Assembly: GCA_949128135.1 (NCBI GenBank)
Contig: OX421974.1
Location: 111,318,828-111,382,827, forward strand
Source: Parasteatoda lunata
Taxonomy: Eukaryota > Arthropoda > Arachnida > Araneae > Theridiidae
Direction of reading: 5' to 3'
Length of the DNA: 64,000 nucleotides
Shown here: piece after piece, positions 1 through 13,140 of the stretch
Numbering within the stretch: position 1 is the stretch's first letter
How the letters are laid out: each line of letters opens with the position of its first letter
Notes under the pieces: generated by a model
Seen by the model: only the letters and a program-made list of their open reading frames with translations
Told to the model about the DNA's origin: nothing
Databases searched by the model: none
Made by a program: the position numbers and the translations under genes

Positions 1-109
1 TTTAAGAAATAGGGTTTTTCATTGTACACCAAGAATTCGTTGAATTTAATAAATAAAATGGGAAAATAATTTGTAAACATATTTACTTTAATTTATTAAT
101 CTACTTTAG

Positions 110-225
110 GGAATGGAACCCCTAATAAGTGATATATTAGAAGATGAAAAACACTATGATTCCAGAAATTTTAGTATTGTCTCATCATCACAAACCGCTG
201 AACTCCGGTCAAGTCATTCGTTTAT
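110..225 (+). CDS. Candidate internal coding exon of an unrecognised host gene (partial)
   Basis: A 116-bp segment sits between an acceptor-like site (ATTAATCTACTTTAG, ending at 109) and a strong donor (TTTAT|GTAAGT at 226). Only one frame is open throughout; the other two have stops. The open frame starts in phase 0, reads GMEPLISDILEDEKHYDSRN and continues through a serine-rich stretch (SIVSSSQ) to end with two bases of an unfinished codon. Base composition is clearly richer and less A/T-run-like than the flanks. I do not recognise the protein: it is acidic then serine-rich, with no membrane segment, and looks like a cytoplasmic linker. The rest of the gene must lie left of the window or far to the right across large introns. 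What is seen is splice signals plus an open frame; that it is a real exon is inference. Confidence 0.5.
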
Positions 226-2610
226 GTAAGTTCATTATTGGTCAAATAAAAAACGCAAAGCCAAAATGACAACAAATGTAATTAGCATATTCATTTGTTG
301 CTTCATATCTTCTGTTATTAAACAGAAAAACAAAAACAGTTTCAAGTGAAAGTTGAAAAGCATGTTAAGAATAAAAACCTTGGTTCTCAAGTGTGCTGTT
401 ATGCTCCTCTATGATTACTAAATTTTGCTGATTACATTAGCTCGCTTTTAAATATGTAGCATTTAAAACAGATTTTACTTACGTGGGAAAGAGCATGTCA
501 TTACTCATTTACATTAAATTTGGATTATTTTTAATAAAAGTGTTCAGACTTATTATATGATGATATAAATTTTTAAAAAAATTTAAATACTTTATTTGAA
601 TCTCAACAATACTTATCCCAGCATTTTCGTAAAAAAAAAAATTAAAAAAAAACTTTTTAACCTTTTTGAACTAAATTTTCCAAAATTTTTTATGTGAATT
701 ATTATTCTTAAACTTTAAATTTGTTTCAATGTGCCCCAGTTGAAAGAAGGGGGAATAAAGTACACTAGTAAAACTTTTAAACATTAACTTTTCCCTCCAT
801 CCTTACATATCTAAATCTGCTTCTATTCTTAACATAAATACACAGTATTTTGATCGTGTGATTTACGCTTTGAAGAAACTTAATTTTGAAAATAATTTAT
901 GTTTATGAAATATTTCAAATCGACTAAGCACTTTCTATAATAAAATAGAAAGAATTACTAGTTTGGAAACAGAAACCATGCTTTCGCCCAAATAAATAGT
1001 TTAATAGTTTTTTTTAATTAATGTGATATATATTTATATTTAAATTAATATAAGTATTATAATAAAATAATTATATTAAAATGAATTTTTTTATAATTGA
1101 GCAGAATAATGACTCTTATTTACCCCTAATTAGTAAAAACAGACAATTTATTTTCGCGTTTCAGATTAATATAACTTATTTAAGTCTTGAAGTTTTATAA
1201 GTACTTCCCTTAATGTATGTATATGCAGTGTGCAAAAATAAATAAATTAAAAAATACTACGAATCACTTGAATAACTTTTGATTTAATTATCTGATCTCT
1301 GTGTACAAGGACTCAACCTTATGGTTTAAAGGGTCCTTTTGAAAACATCACGATTGAGTCCTGATTGAGTACATGAAGGTATTACGATTGAGTACATGGA
1401 GATCCGATCACTGAATCAAAAGTCCTTTAGGGTGATTCCTTTTTTTTTGTGTACTATACGTAATATAATCTGAATTGTTATTTTTTTAATACCAGATGAA
1501 TGTGAGTTTAATTCAAATCGCAAAATTACTTAACATTTTATTCAAATTTATATTTTAAACTTTTTATGCACTTATTGAACCTTTTCTCATTCAAACATTA
1601 CGAATATCAAGATCGGGCTTTACCTAACAGGATTCTTAAATAGTTTGAGATTTTACGCAATTTGCAATGAACATAACTGACATTTACGTATATTATCTGC
1701 ATTTAGGATGAAATGAGATCCAGGAACTAAATAATAAAGAATTATTTGATGTAATTTATAAGATTTTTTTAAATGCAATTGGGTATTTGCAACTTTAGAA
1801 GAAGAATATCGTTAAAATCGCATCTAATCAAATGTTGTGCATGGCGCGTAAGTGTTACAGTATTAGGCTTGGTTTATTATCATGAGTTCAGCCAGGAAAA
1901 AGCTACTCTAAATAATATATAAGTTGTATAAGAGTAGTGTTAGGGAAAATTACACTAGATAGCACATAAGTTGTAAAAACTACATCAGTAGTCGACAGTT
2001 ATGTTTGTTGTTATGAAACTAATAAGAAATTTATAATCACATCAGTGATCAATTGGAAAATAATCTGTAACTATATATTAAGGAAGAAAAGGTAATGCTA
2101 CAGTTTGGCATCAGCAAAATTACGAAAACAAAGTTTAGTTTTGGGGCATCGGTCGGTGAGTAATTGCGATTCTATGTATCAATTAGCATAGTAAAAAGGT
2201 ATTATATAAAGTTGTTAAAAATAATTAGACTTACTTTAATCTTTTATAAGAAAAAAAGAATCCAAAAAAAGAGGAATGGAACGGTTGAAAGGTAAAGGAA
2301 TATATAGAGAAGAAAAAAATTGAATGATGCAGCAACTGTGAAAATTTCTATTTTTTTTTTATCCATGGTACAGAAAGTTATCACCAGATGATAAAAAGTT
2401 AAAATTGTTTCTTCTAACTTCGAGGTTTAATTCTGATTTATTCTATGGTCAGATTTATTAAATTCAATGGTCAATTATGCTGTGCGAAAAGCAATAAAAT
2501 GGAGAAATCAAGGTAGTGATTGGATGCTCTGCATGATTCGATTAATACGATCGAAATTAATAAACAGAATACCAGAAAGAAAAATTAAAGATTATAATTT
2601 CATTAAATAG
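226..2610. other. AT-rich intron-like or intergenic stretch
   Basis: Apart from the tentative microexon, no coding signal is seen. Around 1330-1400 the phrase ACGATTGAGTACATG occurs twice about 35 bases apart (the first copy interrupted by CCTGATTGAGT), which suggests a small decayed repeat. Confidence 0.4.
2104..2155 (+). CDS. Weak candidate microexon, possibly the next exon of the gene at 110-225
   Basis: A 52-bp segment lies between GCTACAG (ending 2103) and a good donor (GGTCG|GTGAGT at 2156). The upstream candidate exon leaves two bases of a codon. One base from here completes it, and the remaining 51 bases stay open, reading LASAKLRKQSLVLGHRS. The two exons together make 168 bases, a multiple of three. 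Against it, the acceptor has almost no polypyrimidine tract, and 52 bp is short enough for chance. No domain is recognised. Confidence 0.22.
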
Positions 2611-2882
2611 ACGCCCGGTGGCTGAATGGTAGCACTTCGCACTCTCGTACCACGGATCCTGGGTTCGATACTCGGGCCGGTCAAGGTTGACTCAGCCTTT
2701 CATCTCTTCAGTGGGTCGATAAAAGAGTGCCAAGCATGCTTGGGAACTAAATACTGGGGGTTCCGCGTTCGGCTTACCACCTGACCGGAACATCTGCTCC
2801 TGCACCCCAGAGCCCAAGGTCAAGAAAACTGAGATGGGCACAGTTAAGCATTGGCCCTCTATGGGCTGTCATACAACTGAAT
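2611..2882 (+). mobile_element. tRNA-derived SINE, family 1
   Basis: The first 70 bases resemble a tRNA gene with an internal RNA polymerase III promoter: an A-box-like TGGCTGAATGGTAGCA at 2619-2634 and a B-box-like GGGTTCGATACTC at 2661-2673. A non-tRNA body of about 200 bases follows, much richer in GC than the surroundings. It ends near the AT-rich tail at about 2880. No target-site duplication could be fixed by eye. SINEs of this design are moved by LINE enzymes supplied in trans. Identity as a SINE is well supported; the family name is unknown to me. Confidence 0.75.
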
Positions 2883-5640
2883 TTAGAGTTTATTAGATTA
2901 AATGAGTGTGATTCAAGAACCGGAGAACACCAATATAAAAATTATTAATCTCAAAAGTGCGAACAAAAGGTACAAACGAACAGAATTGAAAAAATTTAAA
3001 TAAATGAGGATAGACAGGAAAATGTTCATGTAGTTGTAAAAGATGCAGCTGTTGGTAACATTGGAGAAATAGCAGCAACAATTTCTACAGTTATGGCAGA
3101 AATTGTACGCCAAAAGGAATTTAGAGTCATCATTGAGCTGTCACTATGAATCAGTAATCTTCTGAGATTTCGCATCGATCTAATGGATGCGAACTCTCAA
3201 GAGGTTACACTTAAAAGATGTTCATTTTTCGGTTCCTTTAACAATTCCTTCCTTGCTTGGTGTTTAGCTTAAAAATGTTATTTATTCTTCTTTCACATGC
3301 TAAAAATTAGCATTCGTAAGAAATAATAATCGAAAACGTGAAGAAATTTCACTCAAGTGAAAGTTTGCACAGCATTAAAAATCACTTTCAAAGCATAGAT
3401 AGTATAAAAATAACATTTTGTTATACTTTCTGTTTACATTGGCATGCATTGCACGTAAATAGTTTAAAATAAAAATCTATCCAATTTTCAATTATGCTTA
3501 GTTTACTTAAAATTTATGAGCTTTTTAACAAACATTTTAAATGTTTCACGTTTGTGGTTTTTATTTTATTTAATATGCATTTTATGTTAATATACTCAGA
3601 TTGCCTAGGACCTCTGGATAGTAATCCAGTAGCACAATCAGTTGTCATACCATTCACATTTTTTCTCAGAAAAGGAAAGTTTAGTTCTCCTATTATGGAA
3701 TTATTTCATTGGTTGGGGAAATCTTACCTATTTAGGCAACATCATTGTTTGCTAGGAACTAAGATTCTTTGACTTTACTTTGAAGATTTTTTAATGATCT
3801 TTAAGGCAAAGGTCAACTAAAAGTATTTACGTCTTAATAGTTAGCGTGGAAGCAGTCAAAGTAATGGTCTGTGCCTTGATTAACTCGTTTCACAAAGAGT
3901 ACTGCCACGCGTAAATTGACGAGTTTTCCCTGAAATTCCAGAGGATTTTCAGCTTTGACCTGCGTAAATCTTTGAGGGAAAAATTTCAAACTTCATTTAC
4001 GGCGTAATTTTATTGGTATTTATTGCTTAAATTAGCAAGAAATTGGCATTTATTGATTTAAAAAAGAATTCTTTTAAATATCTTTAATTATAATGAAAAC
4101 GTTATGCCATTTTGTTACATCTAAAGATATGTCTAAGACTGAATATAAAAGTAGTTTTTACCCTTTGAAGCGTCATTTTAACTAAACATAATTTCCATAC
4201 TTTTTTTATCATTTTGTTTTAATTTAGGTCAAAATAACTGAAAAATATCATATTTAGCATTTTAATATTTTATGGTTATGACATACGGTGTGTCTTTTTC
4301 TTTCATCTTCCAAACATGGCTCACTTCCAAACAAAATTTTTCAGACTTGCACTTACTTGCAGTTATTTAGATCTAAGAAAAACAGTCATTAATCATTGAA
4401 ACTTCTTAAATTTCCAAATTCAATTATTGATAAATTTTGGAATATGAATGAAAAAACTTTTTTTTTTATGCAACATATTTTGAATTTTACATTTTTGAAC
4501 AAATACAATTTCCATAATCTAACAGATATTTTTAGTTACCACTAGAGTTTTTTAAAAATAAAAAAAATCTAAAATATATTTTTGCTTGTAATTTGAGTAT
4601 CAGAAAAAAAATTCTAAGAAGGACACCAGTGTTCTATTTGCATCAGGGGGTTAATGCAGAAAATTACAGCGACTGAATAACTTTAATTATTTTAAATTTT
4701 TTTCATTTTACATCACTAAGTTGTTTTTAAAAAATTATAAAAAAATATTTATAAATTTGTTTCAGATATTTTTTTTATCAGGATAAACTGTGTGGTCATG
4801 ATTAGTTACGAGATTCTAATTCCTTTTTGTCTTCATAATTTAGATCCCCGCTTCACAAATTTCCGGCTTCGAACAGTAAATCCACTCAGAGTAAAAACAA
4901 CTCGCTTTTAATTTTCAACTTCTTAGCTTGATTCTATAAAAAAAAAGAGAACATCCATTTAAAGAACCAGGTCACAATCACCTTCGAAATTTTTTTTTAT
5001 GTGAAACTAGTCGACATTTGAGCAAATGGAGGTATAAACCACGAAACATTCTGACAGTTAGACCGATGCCAATGGAGCTCTGATCTATGTTTACCAGAGT
5101 ATAATCTGCAACAACAATGCAATCTTTGCGGGCAGGGAGCAAAATAAAACTTATCCCTCAATCTCTGTGAATCATTTAGATGTAGACTTAATCTGTCTCT
5201 AATGAGCCATGCCAACTTTTATGAAAAAGTTTCCATCGGTTGTGACAAATATATGAGATGCACGCTAAAAAATTTCGAGATTTTACACTTAGTATTTTAA
5301 GGTCGTGCACACATCTTAAAGATTGGTGATGAGCCCCTTGTTTTCAATTTAAAAATAATAATTTGAAGAAAATTTTTTTTAAGTAATAAGTATTACTGAT
5401 ATTACAGTAGACAGCAAAAATTGAAGTTAAAATGCATTTCAGCAACTTAAAAATACACAGCAAAATTTGAAGTTATACAGTTTAGCATTTTCGATGATTC
5501 TCGTCTTTACTTTATTTTGAATACAAAATATGTTATAGGGGAATTAGATTACTGAACATCATAACTCAATACAAATCAATAGCTTTTCTTTTAAAAATCT
5601 ATTTCATTTTAAAAATTTGACTTTAATAAAGAATTAAATC
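2883..5640. other. AT-rich stretch without recognisable genes
   Basis: Short open frames occur at 3494-3772 and, on the minus strand, 4997-5215, but neither resembles a known protein. A pyrimidine-rich acceptor-like site ends at 4842; the segment after it closes quickly in every frame. Confidence 0.4.
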
Positions 5641-6425
5641 CTGGCAAGAAAAAGATGGAAATAAACGTGAAACTTTAATAAAAGTGGGTATTCATGGCAT
5701 CCAAAAAGTGAATGGAAATGACTGCAAAGAGCTGGATTACAATTTTTCGTATGAAAATGTAATCTAAAATGTAATGTAGATGCTCAAAGAAAACTTCTCC
5801 TTTTCATAGCGAATGATAAGTGTAGAATATCATGCTCAGCACGAAAAAATAATCACTGAAGTTCTGAACAATTAGCAAAAGTTTAGAAGTGTTTTTACGT
5901 CTGAATGGACTATTGGATTGTTTTATGGCACCCAAAAACTCTGGTTGGTTAAAATGTGTGCCTCATTCAGTGTGTCTTTTAACAACTAAATAAAAAGCTG
6001 ATCGAGTTAAATCTTCAGAAAAACTTAAACTGAAACTGGAAAAATGTTAGGATTTTTGATGAAAACGCTTTTTTATTTTAGAGCAACAAATTAGCAGTTT
6101 GGTGCAAAAATCGATGGAATAAACCTGACCCCATATATTCTCCTAAAATAATGATTTGATGATCAATAAGTGACGGAGGTAAAACATGGATATTGATGAA
6201 AGAATTAATTCGTCAGCATATTTTGATTTCATTAAAGGAAAACTTACCACTATGGAAAACCTTGGCATCTTTTTTTACAACAAGTCAATGCTGGTCCTCA
6301 CACTTCGAAACAAACGAGTGATTTTTTAGGGTTTCGGATCGCCAAACGCACATATCTTGTTTTTCGATTGAAGAATACTAAATTATTATCCCTAATCGCC
6401 TTCCTCCACTGAGAATCTTCGGAAT
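5640..6425 (+). pseudogene. Very decayed Tc1/mariner-superfamily transposase relic
   Basis: Pieces of a transposase catalytic domain can be read in order but in different frames with stops. They are FDENAF near 6055 (the first catalytic Asp region, normally DEK or DES), then DGGKTW with a KEL...ISLKENLPLW helix near 6170-6260, then QQVNAGPHTSKQTSDFL near 6275-6335. The last corresponds to the family's QQDxAPxHT motif, with the Asp replaced by Val. A trace of the last motif region (LPPLRIF) follows near 6400. Order and spacing fit a DD(n)E/D transposase. No terminal inverted repeats were found, and the N-terminal half (about 5640-6000) is an extrapolation. The exact Tc1/mariner clade cannot be told. 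Confidence 0.5.
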
Positions 6426-6429
6426 CAAT

Positions 6430-9400
6430 AAATTTAACAACATAAATGAATGTTATGTAACTAAAATAAGGCTAATTTTCCCAGAAATCTCTTCTTTTTT
6501 TAAAAAAAAAAACTATCTCTTACCTGCTTGATTCACTCCGTTCTTTACTTATGACACGATAAAGGTTATGAAATAAACTTTTAAAGTAACGAAAAGAAGT
6601 TAGAAGGAAAATAATGAAACAATTATAATAACTAGCTACTGTACATATACTAATAACTAGACGTATAACATACATTAATAACTAGACGTTAAAACTAGAA
6701 TTTAAGATATATAACTTTTTTCAGTTAGAGAATTTGCTTATTTAATGTGCTAGTATTCAAGCTACCAGTATAGTTAAAAAGTATACTGATTTCAAAGTGT
6801 ATTTTTTTCTTTTTGCATATTATTTTCTTGAATATTTAATAAATTATCACTCCAAATAATTAGATTAATTTACTTGTGTTTATTGTTTTTTAAATATTGT
6901 TTATTCCCTAACACTTTGTTTAAAAATAGTTAAAAAAATAATGAGAATAGTTAATAGCTATGAAAGAATTATTGATATGTAAAAATTTCTGAACATAATT
7001 TAAATAAAATTTTAAAATTTTGAAGAAAAATTTTCAAATATTGGGAAACAAAGGAAATGTGGTATCAAATTATAAAACAAAACAATATAAAGAATTATTA
7101 AGTGATATGCCAAATATGTATTATTTCGTTTGATATATTATTTTAAACTTTAAAAATAGGATTAAATATTTTGAAACATGTTATTTAATTTTTCTCGAAT
7201 GAGCTCTAATAACATAGCTTAAATTGAATTACATATTGCTAATTGAAAATAAAGCTCATTAGCAAATAACGGTTTATTCATTATTTAGAAATCGGATAAA
7301 ATAATTTTAACTTTAATTGTCTTTCTAGATTAAAAAAAAAATATTTTAAATAAAGCAACATGAAATGAATTTTCAACATAAGAAAATAATTCCAACAATT
7401 TACATCTTGTTTGAAAGTATCTTTCACTTTATCGGATATAAAGTTTCATTTTTACTGCTAAAATATGCAATAAATCCTTTAATATCTTAAATCTCTTTAG
7501 GAAACTCGGTAATTTATCGAGTTTTGAAATTTGAAACCTAAAATATTTTGCTTATAATCCTTCTTTTTCTCATATTCCTTCGGGATGATTTAAGGTTCCA
7601 TAACCGAAAGAAATTAAGAATTGCTGTTCTAAAGCAACTGTCATCCATTTCTAACATTATTATATGTGAAATCCATGCTTTATTGAAATCTGTTTTATTA
7701 GGAAAAAGTCATTTGGGTTAATGGAAAAGTGTTTTCCAAAACATAATTACTGTCACCAGTTTTTCCAAGAAATGTTTTTAAGCTCTACTGTCTAGATTAA
7801 TTTTTAAAAGGTGAAATTAGTAAAGAATAAAGTTAATCTAGTAAAATTTGACTTTTTCATATGAAAAAATTATTATCCAAAGTTTTTTCTCACAGAAAAC
7901 TTTGACATGTTCTTATAAAAACATCTGAAAACTCTCTCTATCTTCCATTTATGTTTCGCTCTTTGAGGGGAAATATTTGGGAATAGAATTGAATGCCCTT
8001 GATGTGACATGTGAAGCATTGTTGCCAATGTATTTGTTTACGCTGAATCACTTGAAACCAAGTTTGAGACAATCGCTTAGAAGTTATCATAGTTTTATGT
8101 ACAAAAATGTAGTTGTCTGCAAGTACAATGTCTACAAGTATAAAATGTGTACGTGTAGCTACATTTCCGTTGACACAAATAGAGTATTATTTTCTATGTA
8201 TTTTGATACATTGAATTGAATCCGACTAAAAATGAGGCTATAGGAGTTCAGACGTTAATAAGGGGAAACTATATACATTTCTGAACTCCTATTAGTATTA
8301 CTAATTGCTCAAAGTCAATAAGTATTGAGTCAATGTATATTCAGAAGTTGAAAGTGTTTTTAAGTTTAAGAAGTACTATTTATGACTTGAATTATTCCCA
8401 ATTTCCTTCTAAATAAATTATATCATCTACAACTTGGTTTTATTATATTTTGCCTATACCTCGTTAATGACTCATGTTTGGTCTCATTTGATTCGGTGTG
8501 ACAAAAAAAAATAGAACACAATACTTCCCTTGTTTAAATAATGATGTTATATATATGAATAGCTACAAGTCAAACATTGTAATTTGGGTACAATAAGCCG
8601 TTGTACATTTTTAACCATTATTTCTATCGTCCTTAATTCAATGTAAATAAAATACATTGAAAATAATGTTTCCCTAGCATGTCTCTATGGCATTCAATTA
8701 TATATCTTCTATTTCTCCTCAAAAAAGGGTGGATTGTTCAAAAGCAAGGATGGGAGTTAAAAGTATAATTTTTGATGACGTAGAAAAACTTTCTAGAGAA
8801 AAGATGCCTTGGGCATTTTAGAAAAAATAATCTTTTTTTGCTGTTATAACTACAGGACTAGGATGTAATTTACAGAATACTTTGAAATAGTATAATGTAT
8901 GCTGGTTATTCCCTAACTACTCTGAATTTTCTTTAATTTAGAACCCATCTAAAACGATAATTTGTCATGATATGCAAAACTGGGATTATAAACTAATATT
9001 TAAGGAATAACAAGAAGAATAGTTAATTTTTTACGTAAGTATTCAGAAATAACGCAACAGCAAATTATCTACAAAACTAATTTTCTAATAACCATAAAAA
9101 ATCTTGTTTATAAAAAACCTTTAATAAATTAGAAATTAGAAAATAATTAGAATAAATTAGAAAATAATTAGAATATTTTTAACTCTATAATTATGAGTAT
9201 TTATAGATAATTACTTGAAATGTTTTTTTTTTCACTCTAAACTCTTGTAAGACGATATCAAGTTCTTTTTATATGAATTCGAAGTCTAAAGTTAGAAGTA
9301 ACCTCACTTAAAAATGTCAATGTATGAGTTCTAAGACCTATTAATGACTGCCATCGTTCCACCTATTTTAATCATTATAGGCAATAAAAGTTTTCAGAAC

Positions 9401-9755
9401 TTCTTTCAGTTTCAACCTTCAAAGAAACTCTTTTTCGTTTTTTTTTTTTTTTTTACTTTTACAGTGATTAGCTTTAATAATTAATGCCAGGTTATGGTAA
9501 CGATTTTATTTTTCTCAACAATTAATTTGTGGCTCTTAGCCTGAAGGTTTTAATATCTTAAGTTTACAAGAAAAAAATATTAATTATACCTGATGATTAC
9601 AGAATTCTCTGTTCAAAGATATTAGAAAGGTTGATTGTTCATACATCTGATTATTATGGCGCTTAAAACGTAAGCGAAATTACAAATTAATCTATCTTGA
9701 GAATAAAAATAAGGGTTTTATAAATGCAGTTTCAGTAGTTATGCCCCTTTATTAA
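6430..9755. other. AT-rich stretch with one hairpin, otherwise nothing recognised
   Basis: A perfect 12-bp inverted pair (TAGGAGTTCAGA at 8241-8252 and its complement at 8280-8291) stands out. Phrase TAATAACTAGACGT is repeated near 6650-6690. A run of T lies at about 9440-9455. No coding exon is supported. Confidence 0.4.
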
Positions 9756-10075
9756 AAGTTTATTACGAACTATGTTCGTTGTTAAAAACAAGCATTTTGA
9801 ATTGCGACAATTTCTTACAACACGCATTTCGAGTTGTGTCCATTTTATACATACATTTTGCGCTTCGTTAAATTTTTTAGTCACATTTACTTTTTTAGAG
9901 ACGCATTTTGATCCATGTCCAGTTTTAAAGTAATCATTATTAATTATGTCCATTTCTCCAACACTCATTTTTAACTGTGTCCATTTTTTGTACCTCATTT
10001 TGAGCTGTGTTTAATTTTTTTAAACACGCTTTTCAAGCAATGCGTATTTTTTTTAAACATGCAATTTCCGCTTTA
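9756..10075. repeat. Degenerate minisatellite, about 32-bp unit
   Basis: Phrases of the type ACRCATTTTGAGCTGTGTCCATTTTT recur about nine times with heavy divergence, for example near 9820, 9905, 9965 and 9995. The unit varies from about 28 to 36 bases. The open frame read on the minus strand across it (9732-9998) contains internal echoes (KKWTQLKM and IKWTQLEM) that come from the repeat, not from a real protein. Confidence 0.6.
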
Positions 10076-10679
10076 CAATAGTTTTATTAATTTTACTCTA
10101 TGAGTCCGATACTCTGCGAGTATCTTTCTTTTCCCTTTTATTTAAGTTAGGATAATTACAAAAATGAATTTAAAATGATTAAACCTCAAAATCAAAATGA
10201 TTTTTTAAATGGGGAAAAATCAAAGAAAAGTGTCTTTAAAAAATTCTACCAGTTCATAAGTAGTTGAATGCAGAAATAATTAAGGAAAAGCTGAAAGTTG
10301 CTGTAAAAATTATGATTTAAATCCAATCTTAGTAATAAATAGAAAAAAATTTAAAAATTCCTATTTAGACAAGTGAGGCATCACTCCTATGTTTATTTTA
10401 GGCTGATTTTAAAATCAAGTCTTTATGTTGGTTCATTAGTTAAAAAATAGCTTTAGTATAAGTATGAAATATAAAAAATAAAATAAAATTAATTTTCGGT
10501 TATAAATACCTATTGATGCATCTGAAATACTTATCTGGAGAAACTAGATACTATCTCTCCTGTATTTTTTTACGCTAAATCAAATAAATCATTTCAAATG
10601 CCATAGGATTAGCAGTTATTAACGTATTTGGATCATATATATTGTTTTATTCTGAACTTAGTGAAATGAAACCCAAGCA

Positions 10680-10890
10680 ACGCTTCTTAGAAGAGAAAGG
10701 CTATTGCCCGGATAACCATAAACGAGAAATCCGATCCTCTAGTAGTACGAACGTTCTGACATCTTTCTTATTTCTTCCCACTGTGTAGTTTAGTCGTTCG
10801 AAAGCCCTGACATCTCTCTCACTTTTGCCCTATGGCGCAATTTTTATTTGTTCCTTCGGATTACTAACTTGATCCGTGCGAAGGCCTTCT
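10680..10890. repeat. Short tandem duplication with 51-bp period
   Basis: CTGACATCT followed by a pyrimidine-rich stretch and CCCACTG/CCCTATG occurs at 10756 and again at 10807. A third, weaker echo (GTGCGAAGGCCTTCTCTCTTC) follows near 10876. The block is richer in GC than its flanks. No coding function is seen. Confidence 0.45.
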
Positions 10891-11089
10891 CTCTTCTAGT
10901 GGGTGCTGATACAAGTCTATAGGACTGAAAGTATAAAAGTTATGAGAGTTTCTAGTATTAAAATTATTATATTTCATTTATCCCATATATCCCTTTTTGC
11001 GCATCAAAACCTTATAATTTTGAATCCAATTATTCTATCGACTTACTTTTGTAATGTGGGGTTTAAGTACAAAAATTGTACTTTTTATG

Positions 11090-11400
11090 TATGAAACCTT
11101 TATAACCCTTACAACTTCTAGACTATTAATTTCCTCATTTTGATTTTAGTTGAATTCATTCAGTGTAAAAAAAAACAAAAAATACTGAGACGTAAATACT
11201 TTGCAGGTCTGCATATAAATGTCAGATGTGCGAATAAGTATAAATACAAAACTGAACTTTTTATTCAAAAACAGTCGATACATCTTGAACAATTAGTCCG
11301 ATCGACTTTTATGGTTTATTTAATTCAGCGCAAAACAAATACTTGGAAATTAAAAACTTGATTGTTCAGTTGGTATTTCAACCGATGTATAAATAAGTAC
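11090..11400. repeat. Degenerate periodic repeat, shared with 34740-35110
   Basis: Three diverged units contain phrases such as ATTCATTCAGTGTAAAAA (about 11156) and AATTAGTCCGATCGACTT (about 11293). The same sequence of phrases occurs again near 34.8 kb. The unit is about 80-165 bases. Confidence 0.4.
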
Positions 11401-11719
11401 AATAAAAAAAATTTTAATGTGATTATTACTTACTAAATCCTTTATGAAATCTGAAATAGAACAAAACTATCTATGAAGAAATGCCTCACATGTTCCGATA
11501 GTAGTGTTTAACAGCGCTTTTCGTATCTTTTTTGCCAACGAAAATGAAAAAAAGCAACAATTTAAGTGCCTTACACAAGGCAACTTATAATTTTAAACTA
11601 TAAATACCATCTTGCCGAAAAGAAATATCTGGGGGTTAAAAACGGATAAACAACCAATTAGGCGAGATTTTTTCCATTTAGTATTTTTTTATATAACTGG
11701 CATTGATCAACCGACCCAA

Positions 11720-12063
11720 TTTTTACTTTAAAACTACCAATGTTCAACTCCAGGTCTTTGTAATTTTGAACCCAATCTAGAAGACAAGGGAACTCCTAGA
11801 TCAAGTAGTGAAAGAAATTAGTTTTCGGGAAGGACTTTTTGATGAAACTAACCCGTCCTTTCGTTACGCAGAAAGGTAAACCACGAAAACCTCCCACGAT
11901 TAGCTTGAAGGCAAGGGGACTCTATCCCATGATCTGAGGATATTTTACGTCAGTACTGTGGTCGGTACGAACTGGATACAGAATTCGTATTGACCAGCCT
12001 TCGTTAAGTTTCGAATCCGGGTCACCTCATTCAGAAGCGAGTGCTCGATCCTTTGAGGCTTAG
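11720..12063 (-). mobile_element. tRNA-derived SINE, family 2, copy 1
   Basis: Read on the minus strand it starts with a tRNA-like head ending in a B-box-like GGATTCGAAACTT (about 12010-12022). The body that follows is shared with copies at 52572-52935 (plus strand) and 56440-56775 (minus strand). Strongly conserved blocks include GAGGATATTTTACGTCAG, CAAGGGGACTC and AACTCCTAGATCAAG. Full length is about 345 bp. Confidence 0.7.
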
Positions 12064-13140
12064 TACTATTTATTAAAATCAATTAGCCATTTTCAATCTC
12101 GTGGCCTTTCTTCATGATTAAGTTTTCTGCTATTTTCTGAATAAGCATAGAAGGCGCTTTCTAAAGATAACTCACAGTATTTATAAAAATAGCATATTTT
12201 TGTCAGCAAATTCAATATATGAATTCTTAGAATTTCCCTCAGTAAATTTTAATGCTCCCTTCTTTATCGAAGAAAAGCTTCAATCTTTTATATTAGGCCC
12301 AAATCACAACTTTTAATGAAATTTTCACCCTCACCCTAATATTTTTGGATTGAGCCTTTTTTACAACACAGGAAATGGCATATAGTAGTAATATTAGTCC
12401 AAATATATCAGTAAAGATATGTTCGATTAAAAATAAAATTATCAAGTTACAGTTTTTTTTTTCTATTTATAATTCTTTAACAGTTTCGTAAAATTTTTGG
12501 AGTAAGAATAAATATGAAAGTTTTACTTATAAATTTATTTATTTATTTTTCCATGTTTTGATAAATAAAAAAGAAGAAAAAAACAAATTCTAATTATATC
12601 ATTGTTTTTTATCTTTTCTTTTCTAAAAAATTATAAAATTTATATTTATTAGAGCTATTCATATTCAAAAATAATTTTAAAAGTTATCTAATATAGAACC
12701 ATTAATTTTAATCTTTAAAATTCTATATAAATTTTAAAAAAATATTACATTTCAATTGAAATCGATAAAATGATAAGAAAAAAAAAAGTTTATTCTAATC
12801 ATAGTGTGTTTCAATTTTTCCAGAAACACTTGTCTACACTCCAGACTCTCACACAAATCATTTTTAAAGCTTCGACACAATTTCATCTTCAAGCTTAGAG
12901 ATAAAAATTCCACACATTCTCCCCACTTAAAAGTGAAACATTAGAAACGTTTCATTTAGTTGAGATTAATAAATGCTTTGTTGAAGAACAAATACTAATT
13001 TTATTCTTTTCTCAATTACTAGCCTTACTTTATGAGACTAACTGGGCAATCTTGCTGCATGGTAGGAAGGAAAATTTGTTACATGATACTTAAGACTTAG
13101 TTGTAACGATAGTAAAATTACCAAATACTATACGGTATTG
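12064..13140. other. AT-rich stretch, nothing recognised
   Basis: No coding signal or clear repeat boundary is seen apart from poly-A/T runs. Confidence 0.4.

Noticed and set aside
3494..3772. 92-residue plus-strand frame with an N-terminal hydrophobic segment
   Set aside because: No recognisable domain or supporting promoter; length is within chance for this composition.
4843..4945. Possible exon after a very good polypyrimidine acceptor
   Set aside because: No convincing donor and early stops in two frames; the third closes after about 28 residues without a recognisable product.
9732..9998. 88-residue minus-strand protein with internal repeats
   Set aside because: The internal repeats follow from the degenerate minisatellite.
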